Shown here: positions 9,436-20,640 of the stretch, piece after piece
How the letters are laid out: every line of letters begins with the position of its first letter
Position numbering within the stretch: position 1 is the stretch's first letter
From: Incurvaria masculella
Taxonomy: Eukaryota; Arthropoda; Insecta; Lepidoptera; Incurvariidae
DNA length: 64,000 bases
Direction: 5' to 3'
NCBI GenBank assembly: GCA_946894095.1
Contig: OX335660.1
Location: 10,049,001-10,113,000, forward strand
Translations under genes and position numbers: made by a program
The notes under the pieces: generated by a model
Seen by the model: the letters and a program-made list of their open reading frames with translations, nothing else
What the model was told of the DNA's origin: nothing
Database searches by the model: none

Positions 9436-9712
9436 CAGGTATCGGATCACTGTCGAATGTCCCAAAATAAGATCTTATCCTCTAAATCCTTTATCTGTAG
9501 GGTCGACAAACTATGGAATGCATTGCTGATGTGTTACTCCCTAAGTTTCTAACTGGTTTTTCTATCTTGGGATACTTCATACATGGTGTGAAGAAGCACC
9601 TAGCCGGTCGGCATGGTTATCGCAGCCCCCGTGATAATTCGACAGTCTATGGGCGTCCTCGGACACTTTTTATATGTGTAGTACCTGGCCTATGTCTTCT
9701 TAACTACTTAAC
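9436..9712 (+). pseudogene. Non-LTR retrotransposon ORF2 C-terminus, part 2
   Basis: It continues the fragment before 8949: a frame reading SKSFICRVDKLWNALL is the conserved end of Jockey/CR1-like ORF2 (F..R..RLWN.LP). A frameshift then leads to VKKHLAGRHGYRSP and the downstream GTCTATGGGCGTCCTCGGAC. The homologous end at 46290-46590 shares the KKHLA.R.G.RS blocks, so both come from one LINE family. Confidence 0.65.
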
Positions 9713-9728
9713 TTCTTAACTTTTGTAA

Positions 9729-10119
9729 GCCTCAATGGCCCAGTGGCGCGACACTTCGGCGATCGCTCTCCGAAGTTAAGCAACGCTGGGTCCGGTCTGG
9801 TCTTGGATGGGTGACCATTCGACCGTTGAGAGAGGCTGGTCGTGGTTCGGATTTCACGTTAAACTGTAGGTTCCCTTCCTTACTTACCAGGTGGTAGGGT
9901 AAATCCCGCCCGGGTTGGTACCATCGCATTGGATGAACGATGGTCGAAGCGGAATGAAAATTGTCCGTGTTTTCCGTCCAATTCAATGTAGCCGTGCAAT
10001 ATAAGGAAAGTCCTGGCATGGCACCTAGTTCCCATGTGGTGTGTTGGGCTAATACCATAACAGAAAGTGTGGTATTAGCCATCCATGTCCAGTCACATAA
10101 AAAAAAACAAAAAAAAAAT
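9729..10119 (+). mobile_element. SINE with 5S rRNA-derived head (best copy)
   Basis: The 5' part carries a recognisable 5S rRNA internal promoter: box A AAGTTAAGCAACG (9773-9785) and box C TGGATGGGTGACC (9804-9816), preceded by GCCCAGTGGCGCGAC. It then joins the same body as the tRNA-headed SINEs (ACCATCGCATTGGATGAACG, GTCCGTGTTTTCCGTCC, CCTGGCATGGCACC, GCCATCCATGTCCAGT) and ends in an A-rich tail. 5S-derived heads define the SINE3 class. Confidence 0.85.
9761..9816 (+). ncRNA. 5S rRNA-like segment (not a 5S gene)
   Basis: GATCGCTCTCCGAAGTTAAG onward matches the middle of eukaryotic 5S rRNA through box C. Neither the 5' nor the 3' third of 5S is present, so this is the Pol III promoter module of the SINE. 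It would drive transcription by the TFIIIA-type pathway if functional. Confidence 0.75.
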
Positions 10120-10379
10120 TGTTATGACTATATTAAAAATTACTACATATTCTCCTCATTACTATTTAGTAGTTTCTGTCACTGTCAATATTAATAAATG
10201 AACGAGGTAAGTGTGGCATTGTTAATTTTAGCATTAAATGAACAACGCGTGAGAACATAGCCACATGGGCACTGCGAACGAACCGTCCTACATACGGCGA
10301 TTAAACATCAATTATACGTCACACGAACAATTGGGCAGATAATCCTAACGTTGCCCAAACCCAAGAATATACATTATAT
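10120..10379. other. AT-rich spacer
   Basis: No feature seen. Confidence 0.5.
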
Positions 10380-10640
10380 CGGTACATTCCCCACCCACAC
10401 CATGCATCGCGGAATCTCCCAGCCCACACTCGCAACACACCAGCGAGCGCGAGATTCCAACAAAACTCATACGTTAAAGTCAGACTGCTATAAAACCGAA
10501 TGATTAATGTGTTTGCGCATTAGCGCCCCCCCCCCCCCACGCCACCCTCCCCTCCGCCGCCGGTTCACCCTCGACACATCCCCTAGGCTCGAGCCATCCC
10601 TCGGCGCCGCCAAACATCGCTGATCGACCGCCATTCTGGT
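10380..10640. promoter_or_regulatory. GC-rich island
   Basis: A C-rich, CpG-containing block with a C-run at about 10527-10538 and CCGCCGCCGG. No repeat relationship was seen. Possibly regulatory; no motif beyond composition. Confidence 0.25.
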
Positions 10641-10761
10641 GAGTGTTGTGCTACGGAAAGGTATGAAATGCGAGCACAGGTTCCGAAGTGTAAAATTTGA
10701 AATTGCGTGATACGATATTGATACGATACTAATCCCATGTTGTAATTAGTCCTAGATGAGG

Positions 10762-10995
10762 TTCCTGGCTTCGCTCGGATCAATTTCGTTTTGGATATTC
10801 ACTCGAGTAAAAAATCGAAGCAGACAATGTGATCAGAAGCCTTCGCGGGCGTGTTTTACGAACAGTCAGTTTATAAAACACTTTTAGATCTCGACAACAG
10901 CGCTAACTACTGGGTCCAACTATGGCTAAGAACGGTCCAAGTGACCTCATTAGTTTAAAAAAAACATCATAAATCAGCCAATCCGTTCAGTAGGA
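10762..10995 (+). repeat. Dispersed repeat, pair with 22736-22895
   Basis: Shared blocks are GGTTCCTGGC..CGCTCGG, TCAATTTCGTTTTGGATATT, GTGATCAGAAGCCTT and CTCGACAACAGCGC, in order. The other copy is on the opposite strand at 22736-22895. It is non-coding, with unknown class and undefined ends. Confidence 0.65.
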
Positions 10996-11690
10996 GATTT
11001 TTTTTTTCTAAAATACGCTCTTCGGAATATTATATTTAATAAAGTAATTTAGTTAATAAAGTAAAATATCGATATTCCTTTTTATCAAATAATTTGAGCC
11101 TAACATCTATCTATAACAGGATCTAAGAGTCTTGCCAAGACTTTCCCTTGGTTTCAGAAATACTATAAATAAACACATAAAAATGTCTCTGCTCGTCAAC
11201 AAATAATCTAATTCATACTTATCACCGCTTTCCGTTTTACAATGAGGGCATCTATCAATGTGCCAGTTAAGACAGAATAAGGTTGTTCGTTCGAAAAGAC
11301 AGGGAGAAACAGCCTGGCATGGATGGATCTAATATTGGAATCAACTGCGGAATAATATTACAATGATTTTGCTTTATTGTTTTAACCTGTAAATGAATGC
11401 CAGAAATATACTTTAAATGTTATTCGGAAGTTAACTCATATTCCCGCTTTTTTATTATTGCAATAAGTATAAGGTTTAGTTTAGTTTAGTTCTAGTGCAC
11501 GTGATTTGCTGCCACAGCAAAGTATCTCCTAAGTTGGCCTCATTTTGTTACCTTTGGCATTACCGACCCTGAAGGCTGAAGCTAAAGTCAATCGTGGATC
11601 AAAAGTGGAATCGAAGTCCGAATAGCTATAGCCGAATACATTAACGTGTAATTTTCAGCTATTCAAATATACGTTACATTGTTATTCTGT
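10996..11690. other. AT-rich non-coding DNA
   Basis: It contains a short (TTTAG)n run near 11474-11490. No gene or dispersed element recognised. Confidence 0.5.
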
Positions 11691-12052
11691 CACTGGACAC
11701 GGATGGCTAATACCACACCTGCTGTCATTGTATCTCATCATATAAGCCCAACCCACCCCAAAGAAACTAGGTGATATGCCAGAATATATATTGCATAGCT
11801 ATGTTTAATGAACTAGATGGAAAATAGAGATAATTTTCATTGCAGTTTCCATCGCTCATTTAATGCGATGGTAACGAACCAGGGCGGGATTTACCCTTCC
11901 CTCTAGTAAGGAAAATCTACAGTTTTACGAGAGTTCTATAACACGAACGAGAAATCCCTCAATCGACTCTTACGGCATGGCCGGGAAGAATTACAGTGGG
12001 AACAGTAGCATATTTTGTATGGGCCGGAACCCACACAGCACACACTTTGCCA
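11691..12052 (-). mobile_element. SINE with third (CATGTCGTAAGAG) head
   Basis: Minus strand: GTGTGCTGTGTGGGTTCCGG, then CCCACTGTAATTCTTCCCGG and GCCGTAAGAGTCGA, then the shared body and the end GCCATCCGTGTCCAGTG. The head is neither tRNA- nor 5S-like. I recognise it as the 5' part of a dispersed lepidopteran repeat (GTGCCGTGTGGTTCCCGGC type). Confidence 0.75.
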
Positions 12053-13095
12053 CACAATTATTTTGGCCTACCACAGTTTTTTTTATTGACATTGTGCTTA
12101 CGTTTCGGACTGGCTCGTGCAGTCAGGAAAAGTGCTTATATCTAAAAAAGTTAACCTGAACAACGCTGCTGAGTTGTTTTTTAAATATAATATTTTTTTT
12201 TATCATAAGATCATATTGTGGTCACTTTTTGGTCTGAGTGCTTAAGGAGGCTAAAATAACTAACGTAGTTTATTTTTATAATCACGGATCGGTTACAGAA
12301 TGAAAATATCAACGTTAAAGCGTGTGATTCAACTGGTCGCATTGTGAACAAACTCATCCAGTAACTTGGTCGTCTGGAAGGCGAGTTACGTCTGTAAGGG
12401 CTTATAAAAAAAGTAGCCAATTAAGGTTAAAATAGCTAAAAACTGCAGTTAAGTCGAAATTTTTACGTTTTTAATTTTTTTGACAAGAATGCGAACGCCG
12501 CTCGAGTTCAAAAACTTGGATTATTCATTGGGCCATCATTATAAACAATTCAGCAAAATATCAGAACTACCAGATTTGACGCAAGGTCTGAACAACCCTA
12601 TAGGTGGTTGCACTATAAAGCTTCAATATTTTTTACAAACATGACGTAGCTGATAAAATTTAAGGTTGATGTATCTCTCTCCAACCAAGCCTTAGTAGGA
12701 CAGGGTTTACTTTGATGGCAATCGTGTCATCCAAACATTGCCAATTTACGTCCGCGAGCATCAAATTTCAAAAGCATTTTCCGCCATTTCGTTTTATGTT
12801 CGCAAGAATCGCCATTGTGCGCGCCACTAGAGCCCGGGCGGACGTCGGAGGGCACTCCACATACATATTTAATTGGGGCCGGCGCGCGGCTAGTTTACAG
12901 CTCTCCTGCGGGTAGGGGTGTGTGAATATTTTTTAAAAAAACATTGTACTCCGGCCATGTTTCGAGCGACGTTGGAAATAAGAGGATCACCCAGACGCGT
13001 AAGACTTTTGACACAGTCCAAGAACGTTAGAAGGGAATGCACGAGAGGACCGCCGACGAGGAAAGCGTGGAAGACGCGTTGGCCTAAAGAGGCAT
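12053..13095. other. Non-coding DNA with a GC island
   Basis: AT-rich to about 12780. At 12780-12910 lies a GC-rich patch with TCGCCATTGTGCGCGCC and GCCGGCGCGCGGC. An open frame that begins at 12918 runs into the next SINE and is not a gene. Confidence 0.4.
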
Positions 13096-13460
13096 TTGAG
13101 CGGCTCGCCGCGACTTGCCTCGCGTGCCAGAGTTCATGGGTTCAAATCCCTGCCCCGTTAATGCTCTACTTTTTTTCATATTCTGAGTTGGATAAATGCA
13201 TTTCGTCACGAATTCAAGCTGTTCCATGGTTCGAAATACTTTTCAGACTAGGTGGTAGGATCTGCCCGGGTAGGTACCATCGTATTGGATTAAAAGATGA
13301 TCGATCGACAATAAAAACATTTCCATTTTATACATTCCATTTAGAGCAGCGTGGGCTCAAAGAGAAGGTCCTGGCATGGTACCTAATTGCTTCGGGAATA
13401 CGGTGTGTTGGAATAATATCAATACGGTGGGTGTGATATTATCCATCCATGTCCAGTTAA
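13096..13460 (+). mobile_element. Full-length SINE, tRNA-like head
   Basis: The B-box region CATGGGTTCAAATCCC, linker TTCGTCACGAATTCAAGCTG, body (GGGTAGGTACCATCG, CCTGGCATGGTACC) and end ATCCATCCATGTCCAGTTAA are all present. About 365 bp. Same arrangement as 4752-5130 but more diverged in the middle. Confidence 0.8.
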
Positions 13461-14159
13461 ATTAAAAATATCCGATAAAAAGAAGCCCGATAATATTTAT
13501 GTCGAATACTTGCGCAACTCGATGTGAAGTAATTGTACCTAGGTTGTGCATAGTATATCTTACAAAAACAACGGAACTTTACGAAATTTGATTTGAAAAA
13601 GACTTTACAAAACTATGTTATCACCTGTAAGTCTTTTAATTATTGTTTTCATTGGGTATTTCATTGTGAAACCAAAAATAAACTATTGTGGCGACGTTTT
13701 TAGCGACAGCAAAGTATGAATATCTTGAGTTAATTCAGAAAACATTTAAGATGATTTCAGAAATTTCAAGCTTAAAAATAAAGCTTTGTAAAAATTTGAC
13801 TACTTGTTGAGTGGTTAAATTTTTATGTCAACGTATATTCTATTATTGCAGAATTTTGATACCATCGACCACCTTGTGCAGCGAAGAATGCTCTTTGGAG
13901 CTTCATAGAGCTATTCCTATGTCAAAAGATGACCAACGCACCCATACACTATCCACAGTACTTATACACTCTTCAGGCTATCCTGTAAATTTGTTCATTC
14001 CTTTATTTTCCTCCATTGGGTGTAAATACACTCTTGGATATTAATGTTTTTATAGATCCCTAATCGATCGGGATCCATAAAATATAGAATACGCTTCCTG
14101 CCGAGGTAATTCCCTCAAAGTACAAATTATCTTCTCAGCCCCCCAAAAAGTTTGAGGCT
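13461..14159. other. AT-rich non-coding DNA
   Basis: No dispersed repeat or gene recognised. Short open frames near 13811-14044 show no motif. Confidence 0.45.
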
Positions 14160-14664
14160 CCTCCGTCCTTCCCGAAAGGACTAACTTATTCGCGGGCATG
14201 GTACAAAACCGTGCTTTGGCGCTCTGGAACCTTCTCTGTATCAAAGACAAAGACAGGCTCCGTGATGAGATGGTATGAGATGAGATGTCCTTATATACAT
14301 TCTATTACATAATCTATTACATAAAGCAGAAATTGCATAGTATTTGATTTGATAAGATTTAATAAATAAAACCAAATTGATTACAAATCATCATGAAACA
14401 AGCTAGCTTTTGTGACTATTTTTTTTAAGATGTTTTTGTTTTATCGTTGAGTGATCCATGTCCAAAATTATTATATCAAACGCGCGAAAATTTTGAACTT
14501 TACGACCTTATAACTTAGAAACATTATTTTACAATACCAAAGGTTATCAGTCATCTAGTTCGATCAAATAAAGCTGTTTTGAGTATAATTTTGTATCACT
14601 GTCAAGAAATAGGATCTTCTTTCCACGTTTGTATGGGGAGATGAGCAGGAAGGCCCACCTTAGA
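14160..14664 (-). mobile_element. Degenerate TTAA-type MITE (second copy)
   Basis: Colinear with the reverse complement of the element at 30740-31250: ACTAACTTATTCGCGGGC, TACAAAACCGTGCT, GGAACCTTCTCTG, then TTTACGACCTTATAACTTAG, GTCATCTAGTTCGATCAAAT and GTTTGTATGGG, ending GGCCCACCTTA. The left terminus is badly eroded and the TTAA duplication is lost. The two copies confirm a mobile family. Confidence 0.75.
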
Positions 14665-15065
14665 ACGAACAATGAATTGTTTTACATTTTACTTTCAATA
14701 ACAAGCATGCCAAATAAAATAATTAAAAATGGGTACAGTTTTTTATTAAAATTCCTTTCCTTCCTAAAAATGACGCATCCATAAGATTCTTTCGCTGCGA
14801 TTGTAGCACGCGCCAAGTGGCCGCTCGCGCCGGGCAAAATACCACTCATATTGAAAACCTATAAAAAGCGATATCTCCCGGAATAGGTATAATCGAACTG
14901 AGTGCACGCGCACCATTGTGGGTGCTACGCGAATATACTCCACGTTTTGACCATATCTGTGAATATGTGATTGCGGAATGCCTCGTACCTACTTTCGTAC
15001 ATTACGCATAGGATCTGTAGTAACGAAGGTAACAACAATATTTACAAACTTACACCATATGTTTG
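14665..15065. other. Non-coding DNA with a GC patch
   Basis: A GC-richer patch at about 14770-14960 contains GCGCACCATTGTGGG. Otherwise AT-rich. Confidence 0.4.
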
Positions 15066-15292
15066 TGGTCCCACTGTATTTCTTCCCGGGCATGTAGTAA
15101 GAAGTGATAAGGGATTCTTCAATAAATGAACGATGTTCGAAACGGCAACGAAAATTGACCGTGTTTTCTATGCAGTACAATGTAGCCGTGCAGTATAGGG
15201 AGGTCCTAGCATGGCACCTAGTTCACATGTGGTTTGTTAGAGTATTATCGTGATAGTGGGTGTGATATTAGCCATCCATGTACAATTGTTTA
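15066..15292 (+). mobile_element. SINE with third head, internal deletion
   Basis: CCCACTGTATTTCTTCCCGG and GCATGTAGTAAGAAGTGAT give the head. The body resumes at ATGAACGATGTTCGAA and runs to GCCATCCATGTACAATTG. The CCGGGTTGGTACCATCGCATT block is missing, so an internal deletion of about 90 bp is inferred from other copies. Confidence 0.75.
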
Positions 15293-16956
15293 AAAAAATA
15301 CCGGTCTGGCTAGTCACAAGAATAATAAAAAATATTATCTAGAAATGTTTTAAATATGTAATTTGCCTAGAAATTAGTATCTCTCAAGAACTGTTCTAGA
15401 ATTTAAAATCGTGAATTAACGAGACGAAATCTTAAAAAAGTAGGTAGACGAAACCCGAAGAGAACAATCATCATGTAAAGACTTGAATGACAGATGCGAG
15501 CCGCACTCTGGGAGTTAAAATCCCTCCGAAGTTCGACAAACGAGCCTTCAACCGGAATCCATCTATGAAATCCAAAAATCCGTTCCACCGCTCCGGTGCA
15601 TCGCACCTCGCACTCGTACAAAGCTGAATTGAAAAGTAATCCCGTCATTGTCGACTCGGTTTCAATTTAAAATTCTGCCGCACAGAATGACAGACAAAAG
15701 GTGATTGATTGCATAAAACTTTCTCGGAAAAAACAACCTAAGGATACACTCAATTTAACAATAAACTCAACTCTAACGCTTCGGTCATAGAGTTCACCTC
15801 GACGGAGCATGCAACTTTGCGGTACTGACTGCGCAAAAACCAATACGACGCGGGAACTTGAGCAGGCGTGAGACTCTCAAACGATAATCGCCTCTACATC
15901 AAGGACTTAAAAGCTACATTTATTTTTAAAAGAGTGTAGGATACGATCTAGATCGAGCGAAGGCTGGAGACGGCCGTATCTTGTCAGGCTTAGAAAATAA
16001 AATAGTATTGGTACATTAGCAACTGTAAGTATGAGTTGCAACTAAAAGTTGCGTACATTTTACAAAAGTGTTGTGCGCAATTGGAATTTGATCACTGTAA
16101 TGAAGAGTGAATATTGGTTGGTACATTCATCAAATTGCAACAAACTCTAATAATCTTTGATTAATATTGATTCAAAGAGTTGAATGGTTATTTAACGGAA
16201 TCAATATTATCGTCACTCAATCCAATCCATCTGAAATTATTCATTATAATGATATGTAATGGAAAATATCAATTTGGCACCCTGTTTTTCATATGTTATT
16301 TTTCAGTCATTCCATATCTGAATCGTACATACTGTAGCTGCTATATATAAAAAATACCTATATTTATTTAACTTATATGGATATTAATTATTTACTGTGC
16401 TTTTATTTACTAATTTTTACTAATTTAATTACTAATATTTAAATATAGGCAAAAAATATAACTTTATTTCTTTTTTCGTTACTTTGTTTATCATCGTGTG
16501 TACTGATTCCTGAACTTTAGAAAGTTAGACCAACATATCTATGGGAAAAATAACCTTATTGCAAAGGGCTTCTAGTATACATATGTGTCAATATCCACCG
16601 ACTGAAAACGTACCTTCATATATATTCTGTTACTAGTTTCCGAAACATAAAAATGGCTTTAAAATGTATTAACTCTTTAACTATTTCAAATATAAGTCAG
16701 CCCACGTTGCTGACGGTACACGGTGCAGGATCAAGTATTGCGTAAGACCTGCTTTATTGTAAGAGGGCATTGTGCGAGAGTCGGCGTGCAAAATCGCATG
16801 TCATTGATTTAATCTGCAGTTTGATGCGGACCATACTTACAATACAATGCAACTGGGTGCACTACTGCAAGTTTTTGCCGACTACAAAAATCGTACAAAT
16901 AAATGACATTTAATAAATACCAGAAAATCTTTTTTGTACAGATATTTTTTTGATTC
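15293..16956. other. AT-rich non-coding DNA with small GC patches
   Basis: GC-richer stretches at 15480-15610 and 16690-16870 (the latter with TTTATTGTAAGAGGGCATTG and GTGCGAGAGTCGG). No gene or repeat recognised. Confidence 0.4.
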
Positions 16957-17230
16957 AACTAGACATTGATGGCTAATCCCACATCTAAAGTACTGTCATA
17001 TTAGCCCCAAAAATAACATATAAACTTGGTGCCATGTGTATAAACTAGGACATTCTTGCTAAACTATGTTATAATGCACAACTACATTTAACGGGATGGA
17101 AAATATGGACAATATTCATTACCGCTTCGACCATCGTTTATCCAATGCAGTGGTAACCCGGGCGCGAACCATACCGCCTTTTAAGTAAGGAAAGGAAACT
17201 ACAGTTTTACTTGCAATCCAAACCATCCAT
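16957..17230 (-). mobile_element. SINE body copy, head lost
   Basis: Reverse-oriented body from ACTAGACATTGATGGCTAAT to CTACAGTTTTACTTGCAATC. The head beyond the AACTGTAG block is not recognisable. Diverged and old-looking. Confidence 0.7.
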
Positions 17231-18839
17231 CATTAATTCCTTATAATAATGACATAATATGTGAAGTCAGATGTAGACAAACTCACTATGAACTGATTTT
17301 TTAGAATCGATGAACGTTTGAGCGATTCGATTACGTATACCCTATTTCACTACACTCAGCAAATTGGTGATAGTATTATTCCAAGCATATTTAATATTTC
17401 TAAAACTCACATATTAAATGTAGATTATGCACATACTATAGATCTAATTTCTGAGTAATTATTACTTACGCCAAGGAAATGGTAGTCTTTAGTAAATCAG
17501 TGCATCTGTTGGAATACTGCGAATTGTTCTAATAAATCAAGGATTTTATTCCTATCATACTACCATTCATAACCGCCATCGATTTCACGGAAAGCAACCA
17601 ACCTCATATGCACTTCAAGCTGAATTCAATCATAATTCTTGAAGTTTAAGCTCATAATAGACAATAATTGCACGAAACTGTAGAAAATATCAAAATCCAG
17701 TATTCCAGATAATTACGGACATTTTGAACCGAAACTGAACCTTAAATTCCCTAGAAATAAGAGTATTTTTATCTCAAATTCATTCTAATGGCCCTGAGAG
17801 AGAACAAGCAATGATCATAGGTAACATTAGGAATCCTACAACGAATTCCAAAATTTAAACAGCTACCATTTTCACTTTTATTTGATTCATTTTGAACCTT
17901 ACCCTCTAAATGTTAAGGTGAAATTTGGAACGGTTCCACGCTGGTCACGTTCAGTGATACGAAAAGTTTGCTATCATTTTGTATCCTTTTCGTGAACTGC
18001 TTCCTTTGCTCTTCCGGTGGACAGTTGCCAAGTCAGGTCTTTTAGGTCCCTCTTTCCCTAGACTGAACAAGTATAGTGTCGTCTCTGTCTTGAATCTCAT
18101 TCTCTGAATGGATCTGTTCTCGCAGTATTTTTGTCGCCTTTGTTGTGAAAAGTACGGTTCTGGAAAAACATGTGACTCCGATGCGCGGTGATGAAACATT
18201 AAAATTATTAGAATAAGGTTGCGTACTCTTAATCCAAATTGCCTATCAATCAAAATATAACAGATATGAAACAAATATTCCAATTATAACATTGTAGCCT
18301 ATTTGGGCGACGCACCATAAAGTCCAAAAAGGACCAAACAAAACTCTTATTACAAAGGAAATTTTCCATGGAGTTAGATCGGCTAAGGTTTGTTTTTATG
18401 CTGTTTATATACACTCGAAAAATACATACTTTGGACTTTATAGCTTTTGGATTCTTTGCTGTTTCCACGTTATGAAGGCGACCACCATTTGTTATCATAG
18501 ATATAAATACAATCTTAATTAAAGAAATTCTTTCGGAAACCATTCCTTTAGTTAAAGGCAGTTTTATTCATCTTTACCACTATCAATACTTATAAATTAC
18601 TGATAAGAATAATTTAATTCGTTTGGTGAATATTGATAACTCTCACAAAACCCTAATTTTATAAATTAAAACATATGACAAATAGAGAAATACAAACGTA
18701 GGTAACCTTTAGGTTATCTATTACTAGGAAAATAACATAAACAATACATTTACCGAATTTTAACGCAGTAACTAATCCAACGAAGCCAGGTTAATAGGCA
18801 TATTGCAGCATCGATGGTACAATTTTGTGATTCAAAAAT
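17231..18839. other. AT-rich non-coding DNA
   Basis: Two minus-strand open frames of 110 and 97 codons (17951-18543) overlap in different frames and show no domain I recognise; coding status is unsupported. No repeats seen. Confidence 0.4.
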
Positions 18840-19225
18840 GTGGCTAAAGAAAAAAAACACACTCTTCGACGTTATGCAACGTGTGTAGATACGCTTGCTG
18901 CTACTAACTCACGCTCAACTTCTACAGTTCCTGGCTCCGGCGCTGAATCCGCAAGTCGTTCTAAAATGGTCAAAGACCGGTTGATCATGAAGCGAAATGT
19001 TTGTTTTATCCCAATAGCGTTGGAAACAGTCGATCCCATAAGTATGGAGAGTAAAAAATAATCTATTGTCTTGGACAAACAATAGGGGAATTGACAGGAG
19101 ATAGCAGAGCAGGATCGGATGGTTTCTCCTACTGAGGCTAAGTAAGGCTGTACAGCGCAGAAATGCTACTTGCATTATGGCTCGTTTCCATCATCTTCCG
19201 AATTCGAAGAATTCATTTAGATTAG
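18840..19225 (+). pseudogene. Degenerate retrotransposon ORF C-terminal fragment
   Basis: A forward frame reads CVDTLAATNSRSTST and later VCFIPIALETVDPISMES. After frameshifts another frame reads LSKAVQRRNATCIMARF. The pattern (F.P.A.ETxGP..., then ...AVQRGNA..I.G.) is common at the end of polyproteins from lepidopteran retroelements. Stops and shifts show it is dead. Exact family not assigned. Confidence 0.4.
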
Positions 19226-20454
19226 CTTGTTTCACGCTTTTAAATTGTCTTGTCTTATTACAATGAATGGATTCATTACTTATTAGATTCGTCAATATTG
19301 TTATAATTTTAGAAATATAACGAATGAGATGGACTTTAAAGCAATAAAAAACAATGCTATATCTCCTTCATTGATGTTGTATTCTAGGACTCGTACGGTG
19401 CTCGTAACGGGTTTGTTCTGCAAAAATAGCTGCAAGCGTTGACTCACGTGGCTACTTCGTGAATGAACTATTTCAGGACGCGAAGTGAAGTGCATCTCCT
19501 TTATCTTATTTATTGTTTGAAGGGTTTATTCTTACTACTGACCGGCCAATGCAAGGAGCTCGGTCCATTCCATTCAAGCCGGGCTTGCCAACATTCTCTG
19601 ATTCTCGCTGCATGAATAGCAGATAAGCCAAGCGGTATGTGTCGACTTGGGCTCCCGGGGCCCGGATAGTGGTTTTTGAGACGCAAGGATCAAATTTCGT
19701 CCGTGTTAATCTAGGTACACCAGATAAATATGAATTGCCAATTTTATTGCATAATTTAGAATGTTTCGATCTATAGGTTTAATGATTTTAGTGCAATATG
19801 ATATACATCTTTGGAAGGATAATTTGGAAAATAAGTCAGAACCAAGAAAATAATAATTAAAAGGAATAAATTCCTTTTTATTGCTAAATAAATGCTTCCA
19901 ATAATAATAGTAAGCCACCAATCACTGGCAATAATCTTGGTACATCTGGTAATAATCTTGTTAGCACAACGGCATTTATCGCAGCCGTTGAGTTGCGTTA
20001 TGAAGCCATTTTAAGATTTGTGACTGTATAACGTGTCAAACTGAATACTAATAGAACTGTATTGTTGTAAGCGCCTCAGTTACTATGTTGCTCCATGTCA
20101 ACCACTTGGTCATAGTTGACACATTTACAATTTCCAATTAACAATAAGCTTGATGTCGATAGGACATTAACAAACGACATTTTCAGTAAAAAACCACCAT
20201 GTAGGTGGCGATTTTAGTAAATGAACTAAACATCTTTTAATGGAAATATATCTTACATACTCAATAAATTGACAAGTTACGTTTGCATGTGGGACCATTT
20301 TGACATAATTATAGAAATTTATTAAAAATAGGATGCTGCTAATAAAAAAAATTAATTTAAGTAAGTACAAACGACATCACCCTAGACGCCATACATTGCA
20401 CTTTAACCCACATACGTTTTCCTTGCAAATGCCAATGCCAAGGGTGATGCGCTC
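19226..20454. other. AT-rich non-coding DNA
   Basis: A GC-richer patch at 19540-19700; otherwise no feature. Confidence 0.45.
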
Positions 20455-20640
20455 CGTACGTTGTTTATTCCAAGGAATGTGATATGTATGTATGCATAAC
20501 AGACTGTGAAGCAAAAACATATAAATGAAAGAGAGAGCCGTCTAAAAAAGAACTACTTCATGAATATAGGTACTGAATGGCTATATTCATGAACCAGCGA
20601 AACATACCATTCGAGGGTATTGCGTCTTCCAATTTAGCCA
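20455..20640 (+). repeat. Dispersed repeat, pair with 60598-60745, with hairpin
   Basis: Shared blocks with 60598-60745: GTATGTATGCAT, CTGTGAAGCAA, AAAGAGAGAG, GAATATA and AACCAGCRAAACATA. This copy contains a perfect 13-bp hairpin, TTCATGAATATAG at 20557-20569 and its complement at 20581-20593, loop 11 nt. Class unknown. Confidence 0.6.

Noticed and set aside
9761..9816. Functional 5S rRNA gene
   Set aside because: Only the promoter-containing middle part is present and it is fused to a SINE body.
12918..13436. 172-codon open frame on the plus strand
   Set aside because: More than half lies inside the SINE at 13096-13460, and no protein domain is visible.
17951..18543. Possible transposase from two adjacent minus-strand frames
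   Set aside because: I looked for piggyBac- and mariner-like motifs and catalytic spacing and saw none; the frames overlap out of phase.
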